Origin: Nonomuraea turcica | GTDB lineage: Bacteria > Actinomycetota > Actinomycetes > Streptosporangiales > Streptosporangiaceae | Assembly: GCF_030718205.1 (NCBI RefSeq) | Contig: NZ_JAUZQF010000007.1 | Span: 248,001-312,000 of the forward strand | Direction: 5' to 3' | Length of the DNA: 64,000 bases | Shown: piece by piece, positions 41,740 through 50,788 of the stretch | Numbering within the stretch: position 1 is the first letter of the stretch | Layout: each line of letters begins with the position of its first letter | Notes under the pieces: model-generated | Told to the model about the DNA's origin: nothing | The model's input: only the letters and a program-made list of their open reading frames with translations | The model's database searches: none | Position numbers and translations under genes: made by a program

Positions 41740-41753
41740 CATCGCTAGCGATG
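41740..41753. promoter_or_regulatory. Palindromic operator of the MarR gene
   Basis: Perfect 14-bp palindrome CATCGCTAGCGATG, 12 bases before the ATG at 41727. A partly related ATCGAT follows at 41761-41766. Confidence 0.7.
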
Positions 41754-42094
41754 CATCTCTATCGATACAACTCATTCCGTGACCCAGATCACGAGACGGA
41801 AGAGGAATAGCGGGATCTCACCATGTCGTTAGCAACGGCGTGAACGAGGCATACGCGTACGACCACGGCGCCCACTGGGCCGCCGCGTGTTGTCGCCTGC
41901 GTATGGGGCGAATGCCGGCCCGATAGACAAGACCGTCCGCCCGTTCTCCTCGAAGGTCGTCATGATCGCACCTGGTTTCGTGCTGCGCAGGCTGTGCCAC
42001 CTGCCGTTCCACCCGGGCACCCGCTGACCCTGCCGCGCTTACCGGCATCTGTTCGTCCGAGCGGCCCGGCCGCTCTCAGTCGTGGGGAATTTCC
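41754..42094. other. Leader of metNIQ with a possible degraded - strand gene
   Basis: Contains on the - strand MTTFEENGRTVLSIGPAFAP from 41963, and in a neighbouring frame AAQWAPWSYAYASFTPLL down to 41818. Joined by one frameshift near 41890 they would read as a single ~47-aa protein end, so a frameshifted remnant is possible. I could not recognise a SAM riboswitch or T-box here. Confidence 0.3.
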
Positions 42095-43048
42095 GTGATC
42101 CAGGCTTCAGGCCTGCGCAAGCAGTACGGCGGCACCGTCGCGCTCGACGGTGTCGACCTGCATGTGCGCGAAGGCGAGATCTACGGCGTGCTCGGCCAGA
42201 GCGGCGCCGGCAAGAGCACCCTCCTGCGCTGCGTCAACCTGCTCGAGCGCCCCACCGCGGGCACTGTCACCGTGGCCGGCCAGGACCTGACCGCGCTGCG
42301 CGACGCGGAGCTGAACCGGGCCAGACAGCGCATCGGCATGATCCACCAGCACTTCGCGCTGCTGTCCTCGCGCACGGTGGCCGGCAACGTCGCCTTCCCG
42401 CTGGAGGTCATGGGCGTGCCCGGGGCCGAGCGTGAGCGCCGCGTCGCCGAGCTGCTGGAGCTGGTCGGGCTCGAAGGCCGCGGCAAGGACCGCCCCCACC
42501 AGCTGTCCGGCGGGCAGAAGCAGCGGGTCGGCATCGCCCGGGCCCTGGCGGGCAACCCGTCCGTGCTGCTGTCCGACGAGGCCACCTCCGCGCTGGACCC
42601 GGCCACCACCCAGTCGATCCTGGCGCTGCTCAAGCGGCTCAACGCCGAGCTGGGCCTGACGATCCTGCTCATCACTCACGAGATGAACGTCGTCAAGAGC
42701 GTCTGCGACTCCGTGGCCATCATGGCGCGCGGCCGCATCGAGGAGTCGGGCGCCATCGCCGACCTCATCAGGACGCCCGGGTCCCGCCTGACCAGGGAGA
42801 TCTTCCCGCTTCCCGAGCCCGCACCGGCCGGCTCGGTCACGCTCACGTTCACCGGCGACCCGCGGCAGCCGGTGGTCTCGGAAATCGTGCGGAAGTTCGA
42901 CGTGGACCTGAGCATCCTGGGCGGCTCGATCGAAGAGCTCGCCGGCGGCTCCGTCGGCCGGTTGCGCGTGTCGCTCAACGGCGCCGACGCCCCCGCCGCG
43001 CTCGCGTACCTGCACGGCTCCGGCCTGATCGTGGAGGAGGCCGCATGA
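42095..43048 (+). CDS. metN: Methionine ABC importer ATP-binding protein MetN
   Basis: 317 aa from GTG 42095 (GTGGGGA upstream). Walker A GQSGAGKST, Q-loop HQHFALLSSRTV typical of MetN, signature LSGGQKQR, Walker B VLLSDEATSALD. The C-terminal ~75 residues are an NIL domain (VTLTFTGDPRQPVVSEIVRKF), which binds methionine and inhibits transport in MetN. Overlaps metI by ATGA. Imports D/L-methionine with MetI and MetQ. Confidence 0.95.
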   Translation: MIQASGLRKQYGGTVALDGVDLHVREGEIYGVLGQSGAGKSTLLRCVNLLERPTAGTVTVAGQDLTALRDAELNRARQRIGMIHQHFALLSSRTVAGNVAFPLEVMGVPGAERERRVAELLELVGLEGRGKDRPHQLSGGQKQRVGIARALAGNPSVLLSDEATSALDPATTQSILALLKRLNAELGLTILLITHEMNVVKSVCDSVAIMARGRIEESGAIADLIRTPGSRLTREIFPLPEPAPAGSVTLTFTGDPRQPVVSEIVRKFDVDLSILGGSIEELAGGSVGRLRVSLNGADAPAALAYLHGSGLIVEEAA

Positions 43049-43701
43049 CGTGGGATGAGATGCTGCCGCTGCTCTGGCCGGCGACGCTGGAGACGGCGCA
43101 GATGGTCGGCTGGTCGGCGGTGTTCACCGTGCTGCTCGGGTTGCCGCTGGGCGTGGCGCTGGTGGTGTTCGACCGGGACGGGCTGCGGCCGGCGCCCGCG
43201 CTGAAGTCGGCGCTCGGGTTCGTGGTGAACATCGGGCGGTCGCTGCCGTTCATCGTGCTGATGATCGCGATCATCCCGTTCACCCGGCTCGTCGTCGGCA
43301 CCACCATCGGGACCGCGGCCTTCGTCGTGCCGCTCACCGTCGGGGCGGTGCCGTTCTTCGCCCGGCTGGTCGAGACCGCGCTCAGGGAAGTCGGCACGGA
43401 CGTCGTGCAGGCGGCCCAAGCCATGGGTGCGAGCCGGACCACGATCGTGCGCAAGGTCCTGCTGCCCGAGGCCCTGCCGGGGCTGGTGGCGGGCCTGACC
43501 GTGACCGTCGTCGCGCTCATCGGCTACTCCGCCATGGCCGGCACGCTCGGCGGGGGCGGCCTCGGCGACCTGGCCGTCCGGTACGGCTACCAGCGGTTCG
43601 AGACCCTCCTGATGATCGTGACGGTCGTCCTCCTCCTCGTGATCGTGCAACTCCTGCAGAGCCTGGGCGACTGGGTCGCTCGGCGCCTATCGCATAAGTA
43701 A
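43045..43701 (+). CDS. metI: Methionine ABC importer permease MetI
   Basis: 218 aa from ATG 43045. Five helices, typical MetI size. NIGRSLPFIVLMIAIIPFTR and the coupling loop QAAQAMGASRTTIVRKVLLPEALPG (read as two parts) are family signatures; GGGGLGDLAVRYGYQRF is near the end. Forms the membrane channel dimer. Confidence 0.95.
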   Translation: MTWDEMLPLLWPATLETAQMVGWSAVFTVLLGLPLGVALVVFDRDGLRPAPALKSALGFVVNIGRSLPFIVLMIAIIPFTRLVVGTTIGTAAFVVPLTVGAVPFFARLVETALREVGTDVVQAAQAMGASRTTIVRKVLLPEALPGLVAGLTVTVVALIGYSAMAGTLGGGGLGDLAVRYGYQRFETLLMIVTVVLLLVIVQLLQSLGDWVARRLSHK

Positions 43702-43711
43702 GGAAAAAGAA

Positions 43712-44536
43712 ATGAAGTTTCGTGCCATTGCGGGTGCTGTCGCGCTAGCCCTGTCGCTCGCCGCATGCGGTACGTCGCAGTCCGCCACCAGCACGGCGGC
43801 CGAAGGGGCCGACGCGGTGCTCAAGGTGGGCGCCAGCCCGGTGCCGCACGCCGAGATCCTCAACTACGTCAAGCAGAACCTGGCCCCGGCCGCCGGGCTG
43901 AAGCTGGAGGTCGTCGAATTCACCGACTACGTCCAGCCGAACGTGCAGCTCGACGAGGGCCAGCTGACCGCGAACTTCTTCCAGCACAAGCCGTACCTGG
44001 ACGACTTCAACTCCTCCAAGGGCACCGAGCTGAGCTTCGTCGCCCCGGTCCACCTGGAGCCGCTGGGCCTGTACTCCAAGAAGATCACCGCGCTGTCCGC
44101 ACTGGCGAGCGGCACCACCGTGGCCGTGCCCAACGACGCCACCAACCTCGGCCGCGCGCTCAAGCTGCTCGCCGACAACGGCCTCGTCACGCTCAAGGAC
44201 GGCGCGGGCACCGCGGCGACCGAGCGCGACGTGGTGGAGAACCCGAAGAACCTGCAGTTCAAGCCGCTGGAGGCGGCGCAGCTGCCGCGTTCGCTCGACG
44301 ACGTGGACGCCGCCGTGATCAACGGCAACTACGCCATCGAGGCCGGGCTCAAGCCCGCCACGCAGGCTCTGGCGCTGGAGAAGACCGAGGGCAACCCGTA
44401 CGTCAACGGGCTCGTCGTCCAGGCCGGCCACGAGAAGGACGCGAACATCGTCACCCTCGGCAAGCTGCTGCAGGACCCGAAGGTCAAGGACTTCATCAAG
44501 CAGAAGTACGCGGGTTCCGTGATCGCCGCGGAATGA
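43712..44536 (+). CDS. metQ: Methionine-binding lipoprotein MetQ
   Basis: 274 aa, AAGGAAAAAGAA just before the ATG. Lipoprotein signal with lipobox LAAC (Cys 19). NlpA/MetQ family: VGASPVPHAEILNY, QPNVQLDEGQLTANFFQHKPYL, VAVPNDATNLGRALKLL, AVINGNYAIEAGL. Captures methionine outside the membrane for MetNI. Last gene of the operon. Confidence 0.95.
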   Translation: MKFRAIAGAVALALSLAACGTSQSATSTAAEGADAVLKVGASPVPHAEILNYVKQNLAPAAGLKLEVVEFTDYVQPNVQLDEGQLTANFFQHKPYLDDFNSSKGTELSFVAPVHLEPLGLYSKKITALSALASGTTVAVPNDATNLGRALKLLADNGLVTLKDGAGTAATERDVVENPKNLQFKPLEAAQLPRSLDDVDAAVINGNYAIEAGLKPATQALALEKTEGNPYVNGLVVQAGHEKDANIVTLGKLLQDPKVKDFIKQKYAGSVIAAE

Positions 44537-44673
44537 TATTGAAAACGCGCCGCCGAAACAGGAATAATCTCTTATCACACTGGTTCAGGCGTCAAGTGAA
44601 TTGCAAGTTCGGCGCAATTGGGCGGACGTAGGAATAGCGGGTCAGGAAAACCCTCTCCCGAGGAGGACCCAAA

Positions 44674-45258
44674 GTGCGATTCGTTTCACGAATCCTGCTG
44701 GGCGTCACCGCCGCCACGTTGGTGGCGATCGGCGCACCGGTCGCCGCCAACGCGACGACCACGTCGGCATCAACCGCCGCGAGCTCGTACGACGCGGCGT
44801 GGGGACCCTATTACTCCGGCGATCACAAGGCCAAGACCTACGGCCACGTGAGCGTCGAGAAGAAGGCCTTCAAGTTCTGGTACTGGAAGTGGATCACCGT
44901 CAAGAAGGAGATCTGCTGGAAGGACAAGGACGGCGACAAGCACTGCAAGTGGGTCGAGAAGAAGGTCAAGAAGCGCTTTTGGGAGTGGCGCCACGACTAC
45001 TTCTTCACGGTCCACAGCACGCTTCACAACGCCAAGTGGTGGGGCAAGAAGAAGTGCGCGTGGGAGACGTTCAAGGTCGTGAACAAGGACGGTTCCGCGT
45101 ACTTCAAGAGCTTCCGCAACTGCTCGAAGCACCCGCAGGAGTTCACCTTCTACGGTAAGAACGCCGCCCACATCTACGTGGACGTGAGCCGGGGCACCTG
45201 GCACCAGCCGACCGGCTTCCACTCCGGCTGGGAGGACGTCTACCACGCGGCGGCCTGA
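44674..45258 (+). CDS. Secreted Lys/Trp-rich protein of unknown function
   Basis: 194 aa from GTG 44674 with GAGGAGGA upstream. A clear signal peptide (MRFVSRILLGVTAATLVAIG...VAANA). The mature part is strongly cationic and aromatic between residues ~60 and ~125 (KAFKFWYWKWITVKKEICW, KKVKKRFWEWRHDYFFTV). Four cysteines (ICW, HCKW, KCAW, NCSK) could form two disulfides. The C-terminal half has a beta-like TFYGKNAAHIYVDVSRGTW segment. No family recognised. Followed by a terminator; monocistronic. Confidence 0.8.
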   Translation: MRFVSRILLGVTAATLVAIGAPVAANATTTSASTAASSYDAAWGPYYSGDHKAKTYGHVSVEKKAFKFWYWKWITVKKEICWKDKDGDKHCKWVEKKVKKRFWEWRHDYFFTVHSTLHNAKWWGKKKCAWETFKVVNKDGSAYFKSFRNCSKHPQEFTFYGKNAAHIYVDVSRGTWHQPTGFHSGWEDVYHAAA

Positions 45259-45271
45259 CCGCCCTGTTCCC

Positions 45272-45306
45272 GGAGCCGCGGCCTCAACGGAGAGGTCGCG
45301 GCTTCC
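45272..45306 (+). terminator. Hairpin terminator
   Basis: GGAGCCGCGGCCTC pairs with GAGGTCGCGGCTTCC (one G-T), 13 bases after the secreted protein gene. Confidence 0.8.
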
Positions 45307-45337
45307 GTGCTGCCGGTGGGCCGAATAGTGTTCGGAT

Positions 45338-46873
45338 ATGTATCCGGGAGCCATCGCAGCAGTCACCCCAGACAAGCCCGCTGTGATCATGGCGGGCTCC
45401 GGACGGATCATCACCTATCGCGAGCTGGACGAGGAGTCCAACCGCCTGGCCCACCTGTTCCGCGCGGCGGGGCTACGCCCGGGCGACCACCTCGCCTTCA
45501 TGCTGCCCAACCATCCCCTCTTCCTGGCCATCGCCTGGGCCGCGCACCGCTCGGGCCTGTACTACACGCCGATCAACTCCCGGTTGCAGACCGACGAGGT
45601 GGCGTACATCGTCGGCAACTGCGGCGCGCGGGCGTTCATCTCGAGCGCGGACCTGGCCGGCGTCGCCACCTCGATCATCGCCGCCACGCCCCAGGTCGAG
45701 CTGCGTCTCATGATCGACGGCACCGCCGAGGGCTTCGACTCCTACGAGGAGGCGGTCGCCAAGCAGCCGGTCACCCCGATCGACGACGAGTGCACCGGCG
45801 CTGACATGCTCTACTCCTCGGGCACCACCGGCCGGCCCAAGGGCGTCAAGGTGACCGCCCCGCACGGCCCCCTCACCGAGCCCGGCATGCTGTTCAGGCT
45901 CATCCAGGCGTTGTTCGCGCCGTCGGCCGACAGCGTCTACCTCTCCCCCGCGCCGCTCTACCACGCCGCACCGTTGCGGTACTGCCTGACGTTCCAGCGC
46001 TTCGGCGCCACGGTGGTGGTGCTGGAGCGCTTCGACCCGGAGCAGTGTCTGCAGGCGGTCGAGCGCTACAAGGTGACGCACGCGCAGCTCGTGCCCACGA
46101 TGTTCATCAAGATGCTCAAGCTGCCGGAAGAGATCCGGACAAAATACGATATTTCATCGCTCCAGCACGCGATCCATGCTGCCGCCCCCTGCCCCGTCCC
46201 CGTCAAGGAGCAGATGATCGACTGGTGGGGCCCGATCATCCACGAGTACTACGCCGGCACCGAGGGCAACGGCTTCCTCTACGTCAACGCGCAGGACTGG
46301 CTCCAGCACAAGGGCACGGTCGGCCGCTCGCTCCTCGGCGTCGTGCACATCCTCGACGAGGACGGCGACGACCTGCCGCCGGGCGAGCACGGCACGATCT
46401 ACTTCGAGAACGGCGGCCGGTTCGAATACCACGGCGACCCGGACAAGACCCGCTCCGCACGGGACCCCAAGGGCCGCGGCTGGACCACGCTGGGCGACAT
46501 CGGCTACCTGGACGACGACGGTTTCCTTTATCTCACCGACCGCCGCTCCTACATGATCATCTCCGGCGGGGTGAACATCTACCCGCAGGAGGCCGAGAAC
46601 GTGTTGTCGGTGCACCCGAAGGTGGCCGACGTGGCGGTGTTCGGGGTGCCGGACGAGGAAATGGGCGAGCAGGTCAAGGCCGTGGTCGAGCCGATGTCCA
46701 TGGATGAGGCGGGGCCGGAGCTGGAGGCGGAGCTGATCGCGTACTGCCGCGAGCACCTGGCCCACTACAAGTGCCCCAGGTCCGTCGACTTCCGCGCGGA
46801 GCTGCCCCGCCACCCGACGGGAAAGCTCTACAAGCGGCTGCTCAGGGACGAATACTGGCCGGCCCGCACCTGA
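45338..46873 (+). CDS. Acyl-CoA synthetase (AMP-binding, FadD type)
   Basis: 511 aa. ANL-family adenylating enzyme: P-loop YSSGTTGRPKGV, YYAGTEGNG (A5), GWTTLGDIGYLDDDGFLYLTDR (A7/A8 hinge) and PTGKLYKRLLR with the catalytic Lys. Activates a carboxylic acid, probably a fatty or aryl acid, to its acyl-CoA. Ends in a hairpin terminator. No Shine-Dalgarno: TAGTGT at 45326-45331 lies 6 bases before the ATG, so initiation is probably leaderless. Substrate not determinable from sequence. Confidence 0.92.
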   Translation: MYPGAIAAVTPDKPAVIMAGSGRIITYRELDEESNRLAHLFRAAGLRPGDHLAFMLPNHPLFLAIAWAAHRSGLYYTPINSRLQTDEVAYIVGNCGARAFISSADLAGVATSIIAATPQVELRLMIDGTAEGFDSYEEAVAKQPVTPIDDECTGADMLYSSGTTGRPKGVKVTAPHGPLTEPGMLFRLIQALFAPSADSVYLSPAPLYHAAPLRYCLTFQRFGATVVVLERFDPEQCLQAVERYKVTHAQLVPTMFIKMLKLPEEIRTKYDISSLQHAIHAAAPCPVPVKEQMIDWWGPIIHEYYAGTEGNGFLYVNAQDWLQHKGTVGRSLLGVVHILDEDGDDLPPGEHGTIYFENGGRFEYHGDPDKTRSARDPKGRGWTTLGDIGYLDDDGFLYLTDRRSYMIISGGVNIYPQEAENVLSVHPKVADVAVFGVPDEEMGEQVKAVVEPMSMDEAGPELEAELIAYCREHLAHYKCPRSVDFRAELPRHPTGKLYKRLLRDEYWPART

Positions 46874-46877
46874 CAAC

Positions 46878-46907
46878 GCCCGCCGTACCCGGGCGGGTAC
46901 GGCGGGC
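46878..46907. terminator. Bidirectional hairpin terminator
   Basis: Perfect 13-bp stem (46878-46890, 46895-46907), loop GGGC, between the convergent acyl-CoA synthetase and lon genes. Confidence 0.88.
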
Positions 46908-46916
46908 GATCCGGCG

Positions 46917-49274
46917 TCAGGCCGCGACCGTAGAGGCGACCTGGGCCGGGGTGAGCGCGATGTCCAGGACCTCGCGCACGTCGCTGACCGCGTGGATGGT
47001 CAGCTCGCCGCGGACCTCCTCGGGCACGTCGTCCAGGTCCGGCTCGTTACGGGCCGGGATGAGGACGGTGGTGATGCCCGCCCGGTGCGCGGCCAGCAGC
47101 TTCTGCTTGACGCCGCCGATCGGCAGGACCCGCCCGGTCAGGGAGATCTCGCCGGTCATGGCCACGTCGCTGCGGACCAGCCGCCCGGACAGCAGCGAGG
47201 CCAGCGCGGTCGTCAGCGTCACACCGGCCGAGGGCCCGTCCTTGGGCACGGCGCCCGCCGGGAAGTGCACGTGGACCGAGCGGTCCTTCAGCGCGGTGAC
47301 CGGCAGCTCCAGCTCCGCGCCGTGCGAGCGCAGGTACGACAGCGCGATCCGGGCCGACTCCTTCATCACGTCGCCCAGCTGACCGGTCAGCGTGAGCCCG
47401 GTCTCGCCGGTCTCCGGGTCGGCCATGGACGCCTCCACGTAGAGCACGTCACCCCCGGCCCCGGTGACCGCCAGGCCCGTCGCCACGCCCGGCACCGAGG
47501 TGCGCTGGGTGGCCTCCGGCAGCGAGGACTCCGGCACGAACCGCGGCCTGCCGAGGTAGCCGACCAGGTCGCCCTCGCCGACGGTGACGGGCAGCTCGTC
47601 GTTGGCCGCGACCTTGCGCAGAATCCTGGCGACCGCCCGCTCGAGCGAGCGCACGCCGGCCTCGCGGGTGTACTCGCCGGCCAGCTTGCGCAGCGCGTCG
47701 TCGTGGACGGTCACCTCCTCAGCGCTCATCCCGGCCAGCTCCAGCTGGCGCGGCAGCAGGTGGTCGCGGGCGATCGCGACCTTCTCGTCCTCGGTGTAGC
47801 CGTCGAGCGTGACGACCTCCATCCGGTCGAGCAGCGGCCCGGGGATGGCCTCCAGGACGTTGGCCGTGGCCAGGAAGAGCACGTCGGACAGGTCGAGCTC
47901 GACCTCGAGGTAGTGGTCGCGGAACGTGTGGTTCTGCGCCGGGTCGAGCACTTCCAGCAGCGCGGCCGTGGGGTCGCCGCGGTAGTCGGCGCCGACCTTG
48001 TCGACCTCGTCGAGCAGCACGACCGGGTTCATCGAGCCGGCCTCGCGGATGGCGCGGACGATGCGGCCGGGCAGCGCGCCGACGTAGGTGCGCCGGTGGC
48101 CGCGGATCTCCGCCTCGTCGCGGACGCCGCCGAGCGCGACGCGGACGAACTTGCGGCCCATCGCGCGCGCCACCGACTCGCCCAGCGAGGTCTTGCCGAC
48201 TCCGGGAGGACCCGCGAGGGCGAGCACGGCGCCGCTGCGGCGGCCGCCCACCACGCCGAGCCCCTTGTCCTGGCGGCGCTTGCGCACGGCCAGGTGCTCG
48301 ATGATGCGGTCCTTGACGTCGGACAGGCCGGTGTGGTCGGCGTCGAGCACGGTCCGCGCGCCCGTGATGTCGTAGTTGTCCTCGGTCCGCGTGTTCCAGG
48401 GAATGTCGAGGACGGTGTCGAGCCACGTGCGGATCCAGCCGGTCTCGGGCGACTGGTCGGAGGTCCGCTCCAGCTTGTCGACCTCCTTGAGCGCGGCCTC
48501 GCGCACCTTCTCCGGCAGGTCGGCGGCCTCGACGCGGGCCCGGTAGTCCTCTTCCTCGGTCTCGGTGTCGCCGTTGAGCTCCTTGAGCTCCTTGCGCACG
48601 GCGGCGAGCTGCTGGCGCAGCAGGAACTCGCGCTGCTGCTTCTCCATGCCCTCCTGGACGTCCTTGCGGATCGTCTCGGCGACGTCGAGCTCCGCGAGGT
48701 GCTCGCGGGACCACTCGATCAGCTTGGCCAGCCGGTCGGCCGGGTCGGCGGCCTCGAGCAGCTCGACCTTCTGCGCCGTGGTCAGCCACGGGGTGTAGCC
48801 GGAGCTGTCGGCCAGCAGCGACGGGTCCTCGATCTGGTTGACCTGGTCGACCACCTGCCAGGCGCCGCGCTTCTGCAGGATCGTCGTGGCCAGGGCCTTG
48901 TACTCCTTGGCCAGCTCATGCGCGCGCTCGCCGGCGGGGACGGTGTCGATCGTGTCGGCGGCGACCCACAGCGCGGCGCCGGGGCCGGTGGTGCCGATGC
49001 CCACGCGGACGCGGTTGACGCCGCGGACCACCGCGGCCGGCTCGCCGCCGGGCAGCCTCCCGACCTGCTCGACAACGGCCTGCACGCCGACCGGGCCGTA
49101 ACGGCCGTCGATCCGGGGAACGAGGAGGACCCGCGGCTTGTTGCCACCGGATGCACGGGCCGCGTCTATGGCTGCGCGCACCTCGGAGTCGGACAGGTCC
49201 AGCGGGACCACCATGCCCGGCAGGACGACCTCGTCGTCCAGCGGCAGGACCGGGAGGGTCAAGCTCTCACTCAT
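46917..49274 (-). CDS. lon: ATP-dependent protease Lon
   Basis: 785 aa from ATG 49274 with GGGAG six bases before. N-terminal LON domain (LTLPVLPLDDEVVLPGMVVPLDL), a long coiled-coil middle (EKQQREFLLRQQLAAVRKEL), AAA+ module (Walker A GPPGVGKTSLG; DEVDKVG), and protease domain with Ser in PKDGPSAGVTL and Lys in KQKLLAAHRAG. Degrades misfolded and regulatory proteins in the cytoplasm. A HAIR element immediately upstream implies heat-shock control by HspR. Confidence 0.96.
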   Translation of the reverse strand: MSESLTLPVLPLDDEVVLPGMVVPLDLSDSEVRAAIDAARASGGNKPRVLLVPRIDGRYGPVGVQAVVEQVGRLPGGEPAAVVRGVNRVRVGIGTTGPGAALWVAADTIDTVPAGERAHELAKEYKALATTILQKRGAWQVVDQVNQIEDPSLLADSSGYTPWLTTAQKVELLEAADPADRLAKLIEWSREHLAELDVAETIRKDVQEGMEKQQREFLLRQQLAAVRKELKELNGDTETEEEDYRARVEAADLPEKVREAALKEVDKLERTSDQSPETGWIRTWLDTVLDIPWNTRTEDNYDITGARTVLDADHTGLSDVKDRIIEHLAVRKRRQDKGLGVVGGRRSGAVLALAGPPGVGKTSLGESVARAMGRKFVRVALGGVRDEAEIRGHRRTYVGALPGRIVRAIREAGSMNPVVLLDEVDKVGADYRGDPTAALLEVLDPAQNHTFRDHYLEVELDLSDVLFLATANVLEAIPGPLLDRMEVVTLDGYTEDEKVAIARDHLLPRQLELAGMSAEEVTVHDDALRKLAGEYTREAGVRSLERAVARILRKVAANDELPVTVGEGDLVGYLGRPRFVPESSLPEATQRTSVPGVATGLAVTGAGGDVLYVEASMADPETGETGLTLTGQLGDVMKESARIALSYLRSHGAELELPVTALKDRSVHVHFPAGAVPKDGPSAGVTLTTALASLLSGRLVRSDVAMTGEISLTGRVLPIGGVKQKLLAAHRAGITTVLIPARNEPDLDDVPEEVRGELTIHAVSDVREVLDIALTPAQVASTVAA

Positions 49275-49289
49275 GCGAACTCCCAAGGG

Positions 49290-49308
49290 TTGAGTTATAC
49301 CGACTCAA
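49290..49308. promoter_or_regulatory. HAIR element (HspR operator) of lon
   Basis: TTGAGT-N7-ACTCAA at 49290-49308, 15 bases before the lon ATG, matching the HspR consensus CTTGAGT-N7-ACTCAAG except at the outer base. HspR is known to repress lon and dnaK operons in Streptomyces. Confidence 0.9.
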
Positions 49309-49421
49309 TTCATTGGAGCCCCGCATTGTTCCCTTCCTTGTTGATGTTCGCTCAGGGCGATCGTAATCATGTAAGCGCGTGGGAAGGTGACGGGCCCGGA
49401 ACCGCGCCGTACAGTCGGCTG

Positions 49422-50783
49422 ATGGACCCGGTTGAGCTCTTCCATCAGGTGGCGGCGACCGTTCCCGCCTACAGGGCCTTTCTCGCGGCCAACAACGTCG
49501 ATCCGGCCAAGGTGACGACATTTCAGGACTTCGAGCGGTTGCCGATGACCACGAAGGACTCCTACACCCTTCGCCACCCCCTGCCGGACCTCTGCAGGAA
49601 CGGCGAGATCGGCGACATGATCGCGGTGTCGTCGGGCTCGACGGGTGTGCCGTCGTTCTGGCCGCGCTCGGTGGCGGACGAGCGGGTGATCGCCGCGCGG
49701 TTCGAGGAGGTCTTCCGTGACTCCTTCGCCGCCCGCGAGCGCCGCACGCTGGCCGTGGTCTGCTTCGCGCTCGGCACCTGGGTGGGTGGCCTGTTCACCA
49801 TCAACTGCTGCCGCCACCTGGCCGAACGCGGCTATCCGATCACGGCCGTGGCACCCGGCACCGACCGCCGCGAGATCGCGCGCGTCCTGCCGGAGCTGGC
49901 CCCGTACTTCGACCAGGTCGTCCTCCTGGGCTACCCGCCGTTCCTGAAGAACGTCATCGACACCGAGGACCTGCCCTGGGCCTCCTGGAACATCAAGCTC
50001 GTGACGGCGGGCGAGGTGTTCAGCGAGGAGTGGCGCACCCTAGTCGCCGAGCGGGCCGGGATCGCCGACCCCGTGCGCGGCATCGCCTCCCTCTACGGCA
50101 CCGCCGACGCGGGCGTGCTGGGCAACGAGACCGCGCTGTCGGTGAAGATCCGCCGCTTCCTGGCCAGGCGCCCGGACACGGCGAGGGAGCTGTTCGGCGA
50201 GTCCCGGCTGCCGACCCTCGTCCAGTACGACCCGGACGTGCGCTTCTTCGAGGAGCACGAGGGCACGTTGCTCTTCTCGGGCGACAACGGCATCCCGCTC
50301 ATCCGCTACCACATCGCCGACGAGGGCGGCGTGATCCCGTACGAGCGCATGCTGGTTTTCGTCCGGCGGCACGGCTTCGAGCCGGCTGTGCAGGGCCCCG
50401 AGCGGCCCTTCGTGTACGTGTTCGGCCGCAGCCATTTCACCGTCTCCTACTACGGCGCGAACGTCTTTCCCGAGAACATCGCCGTCGGCCTGGAGCAGCC
50501 CGAGGTCGCCGGCTCGGTGACGGGCAAGTTCGTGATGGAGGTGGTGGAGGACGCCCGGCACGACCGGCACCTGACGGTGACCGTGGAGCTGATGCCGGGC
50601 GAGAAGCCGTCGGAGGAGACGGCGCAGGCCGTGGGCGCGTCGATTCTGGCCCAACTGCTGCGGCTGAACAGCGAGTTCGCCGCGTACGTGCCGCCGGCGC
50701 AGCAGATGCCGTTCATCCGCCTGCGCGAGGCCGGCGACCCGGAGTATTTCCCTCCGGGCGCCAAACACCGCTACACGCGATAG
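49422..50783 (+). CDS. PaaK-like AMP-dependent CoA ligase family protein
   Basis: 453 aa from ATG 49422; longer frames are antisense of lon. Phenylacetate-CoA ligase type: FERLPMTTKDSYTLRHP, AVSSGSTGVPSFWPRS (P-loop), LVTAGEVFSEEWR, ASLYGTADAGVLGNE, RYHIADEGGVI and the late YYGANVFPENI. Activates an aromatic or other acid to CoA thioester or acyl-adenylate. TACAGT at 49410-49415 six bases before the ATG suggests a leaderless start. Diverges from lon. Confidence 0.85.
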   Translation: MDPVELFHQVAATVPAYRAFLAANNVDPAKVTTFQDFERLPMTTKDSYTLRHPLPDLCRNGEIGDMIAVSSGSTGVPSFWPRSVADERVIAARFEEVFRDSFAARERRTLAVVCFALGTWVGGLFTINCCRHLAERGYPITAVAPGTDRREIARVLPELAPYFDQVVLLGYPPFLKNVIDTEDLPWASWNIKLVTAGEVFSEEWRTLVAERAGIADPVRGIASLYGTADAGVLGNETALSVKIRRFLARRPDTARELFGESRLPTLVQYDPDVRFFEEHEGTLLFSGDNGIPLIRYHIADEGGVIPYERMLVFVRRHGFEPAVQGPERPFVYVFGRSHFTVSYYGANVFPENIAVGLEQPEVAGSVTGKFVMEVVEDARHDRHLTVTVELMPGEKPSEETAQAVGASILAQLLRLNSEFAAYVPPAQQMPFIRLREAGDPEYFPPGAKHRYTR

Positions 50784-50788
50784 CGGGG

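Noticed and set aside
41790..42094. SAM riboswitch in front of metNIQ
   Set aside because: Methionine importers often have one, but I could not match SAM-I or SAM-IV core sequences. A covariance scan would settle it.
46992..49421. Very long + strand open frame antisense to lon that joins the PaaK-like gene
   Set aside because: It is an artefact of high G+C in the lon antisense strand; only the part from ATG 49422 has family motifs.
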